From the NCBI GenBank assembly GCA_027382625.1, contig JAJKFJ010022670.1:62001-126000 (forward strand): a stretch of DNA of 64,000 bases. The letters are read 5' to 3'. Both the position numbers and the translations under genes were made by a program. Shown in pieces: positions 11,640-24,450 of the stretch (the first letter of the stretch is position 1; each line of letters starts with the position of its first letter). The notes below the pieces were generated by a model that worked only from the letters and a program-made list of their open reading frames with translations, was not told the DNA's origin and ran no database searches. The stretch comes from Tetmemena sp. SeJ-2015. Its lineage: Eukaryota; Ciliophora; Spirotrichea; Sporadotrichida; Oxytrichidae.

Positions 11640-12400
11640 AAAAAATGAAGTTAAATCTTAAAATTATCTTTATTTTTTCAATTATCTCAATTTAATGCAG
11701 TCTTTAAATTCTATTGTTGAGATCTTCATTCTTTGTAATGATTCCTTGATGAAGTTTGCTAGTCATCTTTAAATGATTTTGGAATCTCTCTTTATATTCT
11801 CTAGCTTGCTAGTCTATCAGTGAAATCAACCCGATGGATTTAATTTCTCCAACTATTTCTTTTTATTGGTTTGAATCTCCTTCTTTTTGTCTCACTTCAG
11901 TGAATTTTACCCTATCTCTTACTTAAGGAGTTGCCAATTCTGAGATTCTGGACATTGAATTATGTAGAATAGTCTAGGACTTATTTTGAGCAGTGCTACT
12001 CGGGAGGGTATTCCCTTAATTTGAAGATCCGTTCTCGCCTTTTAGAAATTAAGCTTCTATGAATAGACTTGCCCTGGTTCTCTCTTTCTAATTGATCTAG
12101 GAAGAGAGTCCCTTCTCATTTCTAAATAGCTATCCTTCAATTGGTTAACTAGATTCAGAATTTGCGCTAATATTCTAGTTTCTTTGGGATTATTGAGAAA
12201 GACTCTGACTTTAATTTTTAACATAAAATTTGCTATTCTTAGTTTACTAAAGACTATGGCTTGAAGTAACTGAGGAAAAGTCTTAGCTATCGCTCTTAGA
12301 TTATTGTTTTCCAGAAGTTGATTAGAAATTCTACAAAGTTTATTAGGACTGACTCTGCCGAATTGCAACTTTGAAATTCTTGGAATTCTTTTAAACAGCT
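11640..12400 (-). CDS. Hypothetical coiled-coil protein
   Basis: From about 12,370 the minus strand reads PNKLCRISNQLLENNNLRAI and continues to about 11,880 through basic, Leu-rich sequence (ILAQILNLVNQLKDSYLEMR). A second frame from about 11,880 to 11,640 carries a heptad-like segment (QQAREYKERFQNHLKMTSKL). The change of frame near 11,860 implies an intron, IES or error. No ATG start or certain stop was fixed. No domain is recognised; the composition suggests an alpha-helical, partly coiled-coil protein. Confidence 0.45.
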
Positions 12401-12670
12401 TTGTTATGTAAGCAATAAAAGTAAAAAAGAGGTAATATTTCTTATGAAATTCCTAGTAATAAAAATATTAAAATTGGAGAGCAGGAATAAAAGTTGAGAT
12501 TCTTTTAACTTAAAAATTCTAAATCTACTTACTTCACTTGAGTCATTGAAAATTATCTAATAAAAGTTATAATTATTTTTTCTCATTCTATGCATTAAGT
12601 TTCTTTATATTTTAAAATCTTCTAAAGCGCTCCCTATTCTCTAGGAGGATTCTTCCTTGATATTCATCTG

Positions 12671-13480
12671 TCAATTAAATTGCCTGTGGTTAAAAACTTG
12701 TTCTTTTTCTCTAAATCTAGAGTTTCTTGTTTTGGAGAAACCCCTATTGAAAAAAAGTAAATATTCTACTTCTTTGATTAATTGCAGAAGAAGATTTTAG
12801 AATTTGGTTAATGTTGAGCTGTTTATAGCTGAAATGTGATTAAAGTTTTTCTCAAGGGATACGAAATTAGGTGCAGATTATTAGTGACCTTTACTAAATT
12901 ATAACATGAAAAATAAATAGGATGAATATTTTCCACTGCTGATTTGATTATCTCTGTTAAAATAATTTGACTATGAGAGGAGTCCAAGTCCTTTTGTTTG
13001 ATGATTTTAATTTTAGAGCATCATTTTAAGATTCTAGTGTGCATTATTATTATTCTATTTATCATGCATCTAGTTGAAGTTTATGAATTGGGGAATTATT
13101 TCAATTGCAAAGTCTATTGCTATCTGATAGACTGGTTCTACTATTTTGTAAATACGCAGATGGTCAACAGTCATCTGCTTACTCTCTGTGGTCATTATTA
13201 CTGTATAATTGCGCTTATTCAAATCTGAAGGGGACAAAGACTGATCTTTTAAAAAGGTTGTCAGGCTACTTGAGCTATCAAAAGTAAAAAAATGTTCATC
13301 AAACAAATAAATTGAAGTAACTAGAGAAAAGCAAAGCTTAATAGGAACTTTCAAAAGCTTTACATAGTTTGAAAATTAGAGTGGTAGGGTTTAGTTCTTT
13401 CCCTGCTGGAAAAAATTCTAAGAACTTGAAGACAATTGAGATTGAACTCTTTTATTTAATGAGAAAAGATTTCATTAAAG
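12671..13480 (-). CDS. Hypothetical Asn/Gln/Phe-rich protein
   Basis: A single minus-strand frame is open for more than 260 codons, from about 13,478 to TGA at 12671-12673, with many TAA/TAG read as Gln. It contains a hydrophobic/aromatic region (KVPIKLCFSLVTSIYLF), a Ser-rich stretch, a run of four Asn near 13,040, and a basic end. An alternative frame starting at ATG 13,481 (MKSFLIKQKSSISIVFKFLE) is open to about 13,305. The true start may therefore use that frame and join the main one through an unplaced IES. No domain was recognised. Confidence 0.5.
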
Positions 13481-13559
13481 AATAAAGGAAATAACATAAT
13501 TAATATGAATATAAATTCCTTGAGGAGTCGAAGGTTTCTATTAACCATTCATCTTTAAA

Positions 13560-15050
13560 AAATCGTCAAAATTTTTGAGAAGCATATTGAACTCTTTAAT
13601 ATAGATGATAAATTATATGATAACAAAATAAAATAAAGATGAATATGAACTGGAGGAAATAATTTTTAAATGAAGATCTTTAATAAAATTAAATTGAGAT
13701 ACATTCTTTACACCTTAGAGATCTTACTTTAGGGAATTCTAATAAGAGAGCTATAAGCGATGTAAATCTCTTAGCTAAAATACGATAAAGTTTGAAGTGT
13801 TTCAGATTAAGGAAATAATATGATCAGATGATATGTTGTAATATTCCTTTATATTAAAACTTTCATCTATAATATGAGCTTAATCAAATTCATTTGTTTT
13901 GCCAGTAGATTATTCTCTATTATTTTGTGGATTATCATTAAATTTGAGATTACTCCTGTATGATTTTTAACTATTTAATCTCTGGGTTCTGAAAGGTTGA
14001 AATGATTAAGATGGAGCGACTAAATCTATAACTTTCAATCCATGATCCTCTCTTTATTAATCTTTATGATAGTCTTAATTCATAACTGGCAAATAAAGAG
14101 ATATAATCTAGTTTTATTTTATTTAAAGAGTTTGATGCCCCATGATCTCTTGATTACTTAACTCCTAAATTTCAATTTTGAGAGCAAGCTTTCCCATCTC
14201 TTATTGCAAATTAAGATTTGGGAGATACTTAGGAAGTACAATTTTAAGAGTTTAAAATTTAATTTTCACCGCTAAATCTTTCTATAATTATAGAGAAGAA
14301 ACATCTCCTACTTCTTAATTCTCAATCGACACTTTCTATGAGTTTAATTCAGTAAAGAAATGATTTTACTTCAAATGAGATATGCACTTGCTTTTCATTT
14401 CTTTATTCTCAGAAATTTAACCAGTATTATTCCCTATGTTTTAATTTGGCTTTAAGTTTATTCCTCCTGAGTAATACTCATTATTTATCATTAAGCTTTA
14501 TTAAGCAGTTTCATCATTGTTTTATCTTCCAGGTTGATGAGGTTTCCTTATGATTGAGAACTGGTTATTTGAGATTGCGTCTTGGATTTTTAAGTTAGAG
14601 AGGGATATTTATTACCTTCTATTTTTTCTATCTTGAATAACCTTCAGCTGAGTGTGCAGCCAAGTATTGATTAAGTTAAGTATTAAGACTCTTTTCCTTC
14701 TGAAATTACTTATTGCTTGTTTCTCCATTCAAAGGAGCAAAGGTGACTTGTTAGTGCTCCTGTATTAAATTGAAGATTCAGCTATTTCTGTGAAACTGAT
14801 CTCTGCTACTTATTTACTTGATAGCTAGCAGTTAATTTGGTGTTATTGTGAGAATCAAAAAGGGGATCGAAGTTAGATTATAGCTACTTATAGTACTGAA
14901 GTCGAGATCCATCACAGCAGAAGTTGAAGTTTCAAATTGAGAGGCTGAGCTAGTGGTAGGGAGCGGAATCAGTTGATTAGTAGAGTAGGCACGATTTTGA
15001 AAATTAGTAGTCACTATAGTCGCTGCTGTTTAAGGTAAAGCGGAAAAAAG
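13560..15050 (-). CDS. Gln/Asn/Ser-rich protein, unrecognised
   Basis: The minus strand reads a Ser/Thr-rich N-terminal segment at 15,040-14,830 (NFQNRAYSTNQLIPLPTTSS). A basic Gln/Asn-rich part follows at 14,790-14,520, then a frame open for about 240 codons from 14,520 to about 13,800 (for example LAVKIKFQTLKIVLPKYLPN). Low-complexity composition and many UAA/UAG-encoded Gln are typical of this window. Frame changes near 14,800 and 14,520 imply removed segments. The 3' end below 13,800 is unclear. No domain, helix bundle or signal peptide is recognised. Confidence 0.5.
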
Positions 15051-15231
15051 GTCTAATAAAGTTAAATTTTAAACTTATCCATTTTTTAATTATTAATTTT
15101 TTATTTTGTTTATATAAAATTTATTTATAAAAGGAAATAATTATAAGTTTAAATCAATTTTAAATTTTATTAAAAAATTTTTTGGGGCTTATTTAGATCT
15201 TAAAAAACATCATCAGCATCATCTTCAACTG

Positions 15232-17568
15232 ATGTTTAACAAACTAAATTCTATACTAGAATCCTCCATTTCAGGAGATCAAGATCTTAACAAGGTAAGA
15301 TTTAGCAGTTCTTCTAATCAATTCAAGAGCTGTAAATAATTTAAAACTTAATTGTTTTCAAGCCAATTTTAATTCATACAATAGAAAGTGAATGAGGAAA
15401 TTTACAAGGTAAATTCAAGCTTAGTTGGAGACATCGTTCACGGTAGACTATATATAAATGAGGTAATTATCGTGGTCGTTCTTCGTATAAATTATGAAAT
15501 GAAGTCAATATACCAAAACAATTTTGCAAATGCTATAATAATGAAATATTTTATAGGAGGAGCAGCCTAATTTGATTAAGCAAGAAGTTGGAAAGTTCAA
15601 GGCATAGATGAGACGTCAAGAGATGAGCTAAATCTCAACACAGCTATGCTCGAAGGAATATAGCAAAAAGGAATATGTAAGTTCTAAATGCTCAAACAAA
15701 TTTCAGAATATAAATGAAATGCCTTCTTTTAATGAAATCAACATTTGGCATTTCAGTTACAAAAGTTTGCTCTTGCTTTTTTGCTTAATTCTAACTTTCT
15801 TGCTTTAGGACCAAGATGAAGGTAGTTGATGAAAATATGGACATGATTGCTCGGGCAGTTTAAATCCTGAAGAAGATCGGTAGATAGAGCAGAGGCTTGG
15901 GATTGTAACTGGCGTGATAAGGGAGGTTACAACTATAGCCCATAGTCGAGTGCTAAAGTGGATAAAGAGGAATTTGTAATTCCTTTTTTAAACTTAAAAT
16001 TTGTAAAAAGGGGTCCAAATCGGATCTTAAAGAGATTGCAAGAAGAAAAGAAGGAAAGAGAAGTTAAGAAGGCACAGCAGCAAAAATTAGAGCAAGAAAA
16101 GAGACTGAAAGAGTTAGATGTCAAGCAGAGGTAAGAGGAAGAAGATGCAATAAGAAAGGAAGAGGAGAGAAAGAAAAAGCAAGAGGAGATATATCTTTAT
16201 TTTGTTTTTAAAAATTTTTTATGGATAGAGATGATAAGGAAAATATAAGAGAAGGAACAGGATAGAATCAAGGAAAAGCAAGATACCAAATTCAAGATAA
16301 GGGAAGTATCAACGCTAAGCCACTTTTCATAATTTCATCTTTGCTTATTATCAACTTAAATTAAATCGATTGATTAGATATACTCTAAACTTTTCAAGGC
16401 TCTAGAGGAAAAATATAAGCAAGAAATCGAAATGCCGCAACTTGAGCTAAAGAAAAAGCAGCTTGAAGAACTCAGAAACTTCTACAAGCCCATTCCTAAA
16501 ACGGATATTTAGGAGCACGCTTTAAAGTATTAGCAGCTTCGATAAGAGAAATTAGATGAAGGTAAAAGAAATAGAGACTTGAGCCTTTAGGCAGAGCGAG
16601 AGCACTAAGCCAATCTTAGGTACAAGCTCAAGGATTAACTTAACTTGAGTGTAATTTCCGACCCAAAGAAATAATAAGATGAATTAATACAGCAAGAGAG
16701 GAAAAAGTATGCTGATAAAATCAAGAGCTATGCTAAATAAGTTAAGGAAATGTACTACCCTAAAGTAAGCGAAACCAAGCAAGTCGAACTTTTACAGAGA
16801 AAAGAGTAACTAAAAGCTAAAATGTAAGGAGGAGTGTGGCGACCTATAAGATGATACAAATGGCTATATGATGTAGTTTTAAAGTTAAATTAGGATTGAA
16901 TTTATGGCAAAGGACCTAATAAGTTATTGCCTTTGAGAAGCAATCGTGGAGCTAGTTCTTCTGTTTACAAGGCCTAAAAGTAAAATGGATTTTCAACTGA
17001 CGTCTCGCAAGATAACATGGATGGATCAAATGATTATGAGACAATAATTTTACTTAATATTTCTTATTTCATTTGAGATGGGATATCCTCAGAAAAGAAC
17101 TCCTATTAAACACATAGACTGGTCAAAGCATAAAAACCCTATGGCTCCCCAATCACTAGTGCAATCTTCAGCTAAGAATTTTGAAAAAGAGACTGTCCAC
17201 AAATCCATGGACTTCAATTTTTTAAACCATAGTTTACATTTGATTTCTTGAGAGATATAAGAGTAAAGAGAGAGTAAGATGAGAGAGATGGAGTGGGTCC
17301 TAAGAGATTAGGCGACTTACAAAGGATCGAGAAGTTGCTGAATAACCCAAATATTTCAGAGGTTGAGAAGTTAGAGTATGTGAAGAGAAGAGCTGAAATT
17401 ATGGAGAAGCAAGCCTTGAGAGAGGAAATGCTCATCATTAGAATAAATAAGTTTGTTTGTATTTAGATCAGAGCTGGTCATTAAGATAATATTGAGAAGA
17501 ATATTGCTGTTAATGATAAGTATATTGATGCTATCACAGCAAAATTAAGAATCTTAGATTAGATCTGA
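15232..17568 (+). CDS. Long coiled-coil protein, possibly cytoskeletal
   Basis: ATG 15232 opens MFNKLNSILESSISGDQDLN, followed by a GTAAG...ATAG intron to about 15,381. Segments then encode a Lys/Glu/Gln-rich coiled coil at about 16,010-16,200 and 16,390-16,830 (KALEEKYKQEIEMPQLELKK; KQVKEMYYPKVSETKQVELL). A Ser/Asn linker (about 16,900-17,040) and a conserved-looking C-terminal block (17,080-17,568) follow, including IEKLLNNPNISEVEKLEYVK and ending at TGA 17566-17568. A 32-bp IES at 17,216-17,247 interrupts the last block. Similar extended charged coils occur in ciliary and basal-body proteins, but I cannot name the family. Introns near 15,676, 16,200 and 17,450 are approximate. Confidence 0.6.
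17216..17247. other. IES, 32 bp, pointer TTC
   Basis: TTC occurs at 17213-17215 and 17245-17247. Deleting one copy with the intervening bases joins ATG-GAC to TTC-TTG-AGA and restores MDFLRDIRVKRE in one frame, bypassing an in-frame TGA. The boundaries are not GT-AG. The pointer is short, so exact ends could shift by a base. Confidence 0.6.
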
Positions 17569-17744
17569 GGGATTTAAGAACTAATGAGTTGACCACTTTC
17601 AGAATTTTCAAAGTAAGAAGAGAGTTATTATTTTTAAATTCATTATGCAAAAATTTTAACAAAAATGAAAAAAAATTATTACGTTTTCCACTTCTAATTG
17701 CCCTAAAAGGTGATTCAAAAAATTTTAAAGTAAATAACTTATCG

Positions 17745-19370
17745 TCAATCAAATCTAACTCCTTCTGATTTATGGAAAACTACTTCTCCTGTGCTTGTGC
17801 CTACTGCTAAGACTTTTCCATCCATACTTGTATCGAGTGCAAGTACTCCTGAGTTTAATCCAAATAAGTGAGTGACTTCCCGGAAGCTCTGCTTTCTACC
17901 TGCGTTATGAGAAAACATTTTAACATCTTTGCTTCTTGCGGATGCAGCCACTATGAGATGATTATAAGAAATTGCAGCAAAGCATTCAATTTTTAAAAGG
18001 TTTAATATGATCAGTTGGAGTGTTCCAGTTTTTGCAAGATTGGATAAATCCAATTTCCTCCTGCCCATATGCCTCTCCCCACTCTATGTTTTGATATACC
18101 ACACACTCCTTCATATTTCTATTATCGTAAACTTGCAAGTAGTTGTTCTTTGAGAAAGCACCAACAGTTAGATAGTGTCCCTTCACATCAATAGTTTCTC
18201 CTCCAATTAAGGGCCCAAAAATATCTCCAACCTTTTCATCTCCCTTTGCTCTATTAATAATGGGTTCTTTTCTAAAGTAAATCCTACCATAACTAAATTC
18301 ATGAATAATATCATTGATGAGGATGTAAGAGTCCCAGCCACCAGAATAAATAAGGAAAGGATGCAGTGGGTCAAATTTAACGCTGTAAATTCTATTTGAA
18401 TGCCCCACCAGCTCTTCATCAATATGCACGGGTATGCCTCCAATTTTCACTACTTCTTTCATTGAAGCAGAAGGTGAGGTGAGAATTTAATGAGTGCCTT
18501 GCATGGTCTCCAAATCGTAAATGTGAATCTTTTGAGCTTAACCCGCCACTGCAAATATTTTGTTCTTGCGATTGACATCTAGAGTGAATAACTGATTCTC
18601 TTCTTCATTATCTAGCTCGTCATGCACTTTCACACCCATGGAAGTATTAAATATACTTATGCGAGCATTTGAATTCACTGTCAACAAACTTTCTTCATTA
18701 ATCCATCTAGGAACATAATAAAAGAGTGTCTGTCTTGAGATAATGGAATATCGGAAATTAAAATGCTTTTTCTTACTTTAGTGAAGTGTAAACATAGCCT
18801 GATTGTTTCCCTTCTCCTGGCACAAGAATACTCTCTTAGGAACTCTTGCTTGCATTAAGTATTTTAAGACCTCCATCAGCGAAACCTAGATAAATTAAGA
18901 TAAGTTAGTTTATTCTAGTTTTCAACAAGTAATAATTAGCCGTAATTTAAAAGGACAAACTTTGATTTTTTTAATTGAGGATCATTAATCCTGAGCCCAT
19001 TTTTAAAAGCAAAATTTTTTGCTCTAGATATTTGGATCGATGACTTACTTGCTGCGATTTCATGATTATTTAGGTTGAAGGCTAAATGATTGACTGCCAT
19101 TTCCTCCTCTAAAAATAAAAAATGAGAGTGAATCCTTAGGATTGAGTTTTTTGAATTCTAGAGAAGGATTGATATGCTTTAAATTCGAAAGAGCTATTTA
19201 AGTATTACTTACAGTGAGTATGCATATGAGTAAGATAATGAACATGGTCTAATGTCACTACTTTCCCACTATAGTAATTGATTTATATGTGCGATACTTT
19301 GATGTAATACTTACTGCTTTGACTTCTCGAAAGAGTGATGATGATGGCTATCATGATCGTGTTAACTTTA
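17745..19370 (-). CDS. WD40-repeat beta-propeller protein
   Basis: Read from about 19,370 on the minus strand, repeats follow one another: VKVSHI.INYYSGKVVTLDH, then AVNHLAFNLNNHEIAASKSS (ATG at 19100). Next come a strand-rich segment around 18,720-18,500 (LFTLDVNRKNKIFAVAGQAQ), a clear WD unit with GHSNRIYSVKFDPLHPFLIY followed by SGGWDS at 18,400-18,330, and a last unit VLALDTSMDGKVLAVGTSTG. The stop is TGA 17745-17747. GH-to-WD-like spacing and the repeated hydrophobic-x-hydrophobic-x-F pattern support a propeller acting as an interaction scaffold; partners are unknown. Frame changes near 18,870, 18,320 and 18,000 indicate small introns or IESs. Confidence 0.75.
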
Positions 19371-19570
19371 GCTTGTAGAAAACAAAATATTAAATAAATC
19401 TAATTTATTATTTATATGAGAATGCATTCTGGAATTAATATATATTATTACTACTACGATTTATGATTGAATAGTTTTGAGATAGATATTTTAAATCTCA
19501 CTTACTTCCTTTTAAGTTAAGATGTTAAGTTATTATGAAAAAGTAAAGAAATCTGAATTTATAATTTGAA

Positions 19571-21337
19571 ATGGAAAGAAACAATAAAAAGTAAACTAAT
19601 CCCTCAGTAGACTAAGAAACAAGAGCAAATGTGGTTTAAACGAGTTAGAATAAAGCATAAAGTTCTAATTTTGTTTGGTCCTAAGCCTCATTTTCAAAAT
19701 AGATAGTCGCCAATCTATTTATATAAAATTTATGTTGCATTCTTAACCAGATTTAAAACGATAATGAAAATAAACAAGTAAACAACAGCATTCGCAAAAA
19801 CCCTAAAAATTCTCAAATGCAAAAACAAGGACTCAAATTTGAAAATATAATGTCCTAAATAGACTCTCTTTATAAATTAAACCAATAATTTTTAATATCT
19901 CATTTTTAGGAAAGCTAAATAAGCAAAATACTAATTCCAAAAGTGGTTTTCCTAATTAGCGGATAGAAGAATAAAAATATATGCCAGTTAGAGCGATATA
20001 GAGATTGGAGCAAGATTAAAAAAATTCTGTTCCTTAAGAAAGGATCGCAGTTAAACCATAATTGCTGCCTCAATTTAGTAATAAAACATTTTCGAAAAGA
20101 TCAAGATCTCAAAAGACAGAAATTGAAAAAGTTCCTTAATAGGATACGCTCCCGTGAAAACCCAGTTCAAGATATCAATCTAAAGATCAAAAAATAGGGA
20201 AAAAACCCTTTTTTTAAATTTAAGTCTTAAAACCAAATTTTCTGATTAAATCTTAGTTTTAAGTTATTATAAGTCTAAAACCAAGCTTGTCTAAACAATT
20301 TACTACGTGAGGAGCATAACAACAAACTAGAGGGGTATAATATATTTCATCTTGCTTTCCTAAAATATCTGAGCAATCCCTTCTTCTTTGACTACCTTTT
20401 GAACACTACTCTTCCTTTAAATTAACCTAATTTTCACGGAGAGCTGACTTGGCAGCAACTCTACCACTACAACGATGATCTGCATTTTCAAAAGCTAATG
20501 GATACCATAATAAAACGTCGAGCATCGGAGGTTAATCTAAACTGGGTAATTCTATCTCCCCATTAAGTTTAGAAAAATGAAGAAGGCAATATTATTAGCT
20601 CATCACGTGCTCAACTCAACAACACCAGACTTAGCAGTAAAATGTTGGCTGAGCTGAGGCAGGGCAAGACATTAATCTAAACTATGGTAAATCTTCATTT
20701 TAATGTTAGTAAATTTAGATTGCTGCACATGGTGATGATGAATGCCCCTAGTTTGAAAAAATTATAGATCTTCATTGACTATGAGTATGACTTTACTTGG
20801 CAAAGGGTCATCAAAGGATACAAAAAACTTTAGACACTCAAGAGTCAAAATGCTTAAACTAATTAGGCTGATCTTTAGAAATAATAATTTGCTGGTTTGA
20901 CGCCAAAATAAATGACGTTCCTCTTCGAGGGTCTTCAAATACAAGACGATCCCAGAGCATACGCTCAAGATTACAAAGCTTTTAACGATAAGGATATAGA
21001 TGCTAATAAGGCATTTGATATTTAAATCCTTGAACAAACAAAAGTTAATTCAATATTTATTATGAATGAAAGTCAAGAACTAAGAATGGGAACTTAAATT
21101 TTAGCTATTTTTATAAAAAAGGAATTAGAGCAATTGATCATATGTTTGAATTTTGGAATGTAGTTTGGAAAAATAGGATTTGAAGAAAGTTAATAAATTG
21201 TAAAAAAAGTCTATGATATAACGAGAGCTCGATCTGTGCTAAACTTTATGCAAGTAGTTATGTTTGGAAGACACTTATCTAAAAATAAGTTAAGTTCTTT
21301 AATTTGCTAATTTCTAATATTCTAAAGATAAGAGTGA
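19571..21337 (+). CDS. Hypothetical protein with low-complexity N-terminus
   Basis: ATG 19571 opens a Gln/Asn/Lys-rich region (MERNNKKQTNPSVDQETRAN). After about 19,980 two frames are open; the more protein-like gives AVKPQLLPQFSNKTFSKRSR. From about 20,280 a structured-looking region follows: FHGELTWQQLYHYNDDLHFQ, LSSKMLAELRQGKTLIQTMV and LQIFIDYEYDFTWQRVIKGY. It then continues through AGLTPKQMTFLFEGLQIQDD to about 21,290. The first in-frame TGA is at 21335-21337. No named domain is recognised. Whether 19,571-20,240 and 20,280-21,337 belong to one gene rests on strand and proximity only. Confidence 0.55.
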
Positions 21338-21823
21338 CCACATCTCAGATAAAATTCATGGCCGAGCTTTTATAAAGCTTACTTCATTAACAGAGGGAAA
21401 ATTAAGAGAAATAGTAAAATACATTTGAAGCAAGTAAACATAAGCTTTTGATTAAAATTTCTAAATCTTTTTACTTATTAAAATGAAGATAAAAACTGAA
21501 AATTTAATGTATTTAGCAATCATTAAATATAGAAGACTAGCTCAGCAGTAATCTTTTTCATTTAACTTACTTTTGTCATCGCTTATACCGATTCCTAATT
21601 CATAAAATAAGTTAATATTTATTCCTCCAAGCTCATTTATTTAATATAAATTGATAATAAATGCAAAGTTGTATTTTAAAAACAAACTTAAAAATTGCAA
21701 ACATTTCCCTTCTTTATTTATGATAGAATATTCTAATTTAACTGAAGAATATTTATCCCCATAGCAATGACATTCAGTTAAATTTTTAATCACAAAAGAT
21801 TTCATAATGGGAATTAAATTTTT

Positions 21824-22284
21824 TCATTTTCCTAGATAAATTAATATGGTAGTAGCTTCCTCTATCTCAGAATCTACGTTATTTTTCTCTGCAACAACTA
21901 AGTACTAGCTCTTGCCATCAATAGAAAAGTATAGGCCGCTTGCTTAAGGATCTTCCTGATCTATCTTTAAGAAAGAGAAGTATTTTTCAAATTTGGTTAC
22001 AGCTTCTATTAAAGTGCCAATTTAAATTAATGCTTTTTTATATAAATTTTGATCTTTCGAGTTTCATTTCCCATAAAGCCTACAAAGAAGTCTAAGACTT
22101 TTTCATATTCGGCCTGGATCAATCCAAAGCCTGAAATGATTTGGGAAGCATTCGTTGATTAATTAGAAGAACTGCTCTCTTTGTTTTATTCTGCAATCTT
22201 ATTTATATTATAAAACGAGTTATCTACTATGCCATTAGCTTTGAGATATTTTGAAATTTTGCATTCATAAAATAGTTTATCCAT
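21824..22284 (-). CDS. Small 146-aa protein, complete after one IES
   Basis: ATG at 22284 opens MDKLFYECKISKYLKANGIV. The frame is interrupted once by a 20-bp IES (22,029-22,048); removing it leaves 441 nt ending at TGA 21824-21826, an exact 146-codon frame. The product has a Ser/Asn-rich linker near residues 35-48, a segment QAEYEKVLDFFVGFMGNETR, and a C-terminal half with alternating hydrophobic residues (GLYFSIDGKSQYLVVAEKNN) suggesting beta-strands. The fold could be small alpha/beta, but I do not recognise a family. There is no signal peptide or membrane helix. Confidence 0.65.
22029..22048. other. IES, 20 bp, pointer TAAATT
   Basis: TAAATT is repeated at 22023-22028 and 22043-22048. 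Excision of one copy plus the spacer converts the minus-strand gene into a single frame (RKIKIQIGTLIEAV) and makes the coding length divisible by three. The segment is too short for a spliceosomal intron and has no GT-AG ends. Confidence 0.7.
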
Positions 22285-22379
22285 TTACTCTTTTAGCAAT
22301 TTTATTTTTAAATCAATAAATATGCTCTATGATATAATCTTATTAAAGATAAATTATAAATTATATGTTAAAAGCCTAC

Positions 22380-24450
22380 TTACAGAAGAGGAAAACCTAT
22401 TGCTAAATATTTTCAAATTTAAATATCTCTCTAATTTATTAATTTGAAGCTTTTACTGGCTTGTTGCGATTAAACTCTTGCACATTAAGAATATTTTAGC
22501 CAGCTATACTTCCGATAATTGAAGAGTTTAAGAAAATTTATAAAATTTAAATCTGTTTGTCTCACTGAACATTGATTAATTCATGCTCTAATTAACTACC
22601 TTGGCCATTATCTCTTCCTCTACTTCTCTTCTAACTGCTTGGCCTGCCATATTTAAATTGACTTACTCCTAAGTAAGCTTTACTTATTAATTGCTAACAC
22701 TTGCAGGAGGCTCTCTTTTTAAGAAAGCACTACCCTATAAACTCTTGAGTGCATCAGGGCTTAGCTTCTGATTCAAATTATTTAAGCCACCTGGTACTTG
22801 CCTCTTTAAATTTATTTACTAATTTCATAAGTTACAATTACTTTATTTAAATTTATTATTTGCCTAAAATGAGATCCCTGTCGATTAATCTAGGAATGAA
22901 TAGATGGCTAGCCTACGCTTGATTAAACCTAGGAGCCTAAATTGCTCCTCGCATTATAGTTAAATAGCTAATTAGGAAAAGTAAGTTTTAAAGTTGACTT
23001 GTTAACCATATCTGACATTTGAGATTCATACTCGCAATTCACCTAGTCACTCATCCCAAATGAGCTGCCTCTTTATTTGTGAGCTCTTCTCTAAATATCT
23101 TCCTTGTGATTGTTTTGTCTGTTCTCAGGATTTATACTATACAAACTCTATTTGGATGCTTAACTCTAGTTGTATAAACCTTAAGTGTGAACTGATCTTT
23201 ACTAGGAGTTTGTTTAGGATTATGTGAACTATTAACAAATTAATCACCTTTTTATAGTATAAAATTATTGTTTTATGATAAATTAGCTGCTTTTTTAAAT
23301 TAATTTAAAGGATATAAATACAAAAGAGGTTCTGAAATTATTAGTCTAATGTGCTCATTATAATTTAAATATGCTATAATAGTTTTTTTTCCCATATGAT
23401 TTAGAGTCAATAAAAAATCTGGGAAAAAAAAGTTTGAAGTCCAATTCTTTTTTAAAATGAAGTAATTAGACATTAAATACAATTGAATCACTTACTTAAA
23501 GTGTATTTAATTATTAAATGCACTAGGATGGGTTAGATTAATTTGAATCAGCCTTACGTTTGTTTTGGCTAGTAATATCCTAATATAAAAAGCAAGATAT
23601 CTATACTCAATTTCGCCTACATTATCTCCACTTAATAAAAATAAATCTTTCCCTCTCCGAGCAAATAGAGTCACTCAAATATCTATTATTGTCTTAGACT
23701 GTTTTTATTTCTTTATTATAGCTTATAGTCAAGTTAATTTGATTCTAAGATATGTTACTGTCCGAGGGATCTTATTTTTGATTTATGCTCTGACTTAGAT
23801 CTTAGTTTGACTTGTATTTAAGCTGTGGTGACTTTCATTTAAGCTTTAATCCTGGCTCTAATTTTGAAAAGAGTTAGAATGATTCAAGATATCTGTTCTG
23901 TCCCCTTAATACGAATTAAAGATTTTGAAGCTTCGCTTTCAATGTTCATTACTAAGAACTTTTAAAGGAACTTGTTGGATTCTTCAAGCTTTAACTTTCC
24001 AAATGAATGCACATAATAATTTAATAAAGCTAGTTAGTCCAATTCTAAAGCAGGGAGATACTCCGCTCATTATAACAGGCTTTATGATTTCTACATTAGG
24101 CTTTAAAGGTGGCTCTTCAATAGGCTTTTAGACTTCTAATTTTTGTCTTTGAGGACTCACTTTTTAGGAATTTTTGTTGCTTTAATCTTCTTGATTCGGT
24201 TATTGTTTAAAGATGAATATAGGCTCCTATGGCAAAATATTTTAGTCTGAGTTACTTTCTTTAAATTCATGAAAACATTATAAAATGATATTTTTAAATC
24301 GGAAAACTTTCAGAGAGGATCTTCTTTTAGGATTAAGAATTTCTACCAACACTTTCAAGATAGAGGTGCTTGATTTAACGGGAAAAGAAAAAGCTTTCCT
24401 TTTAGACAATATCATTAAGTGATTCGCTAAAAATATAGAGAATCATTTAA
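22380..24450 (-). CDS. Gln/Asn/Ser-rich low-complexity protein
   Basis: Minus-strand coding pieces in order: 24,240-23,990 (PNVEIIKPVIMSGVSP and a Lys/Pro/Gln-rich lead-in); 23,880-23,720 (Asn/Ser/Gln-rich); 23,240-22,980 (NRQNNHKEDIQRRAHKQRGS; SFGMSDQVNCEYESQMSDMV); 22,950-22,860 (FNQAQASHLFIPRLIDRDLI); and a long open frame 22,810-22,380 containing NMAGQAVRREVEEEIMAKVV. AT-rich gaps such as 23,250-23,560 are probably IESs. Pro/Gln/Ser-rich disorder dominates. No domain is recognised and neither end is fixed. Confidence 0.5.
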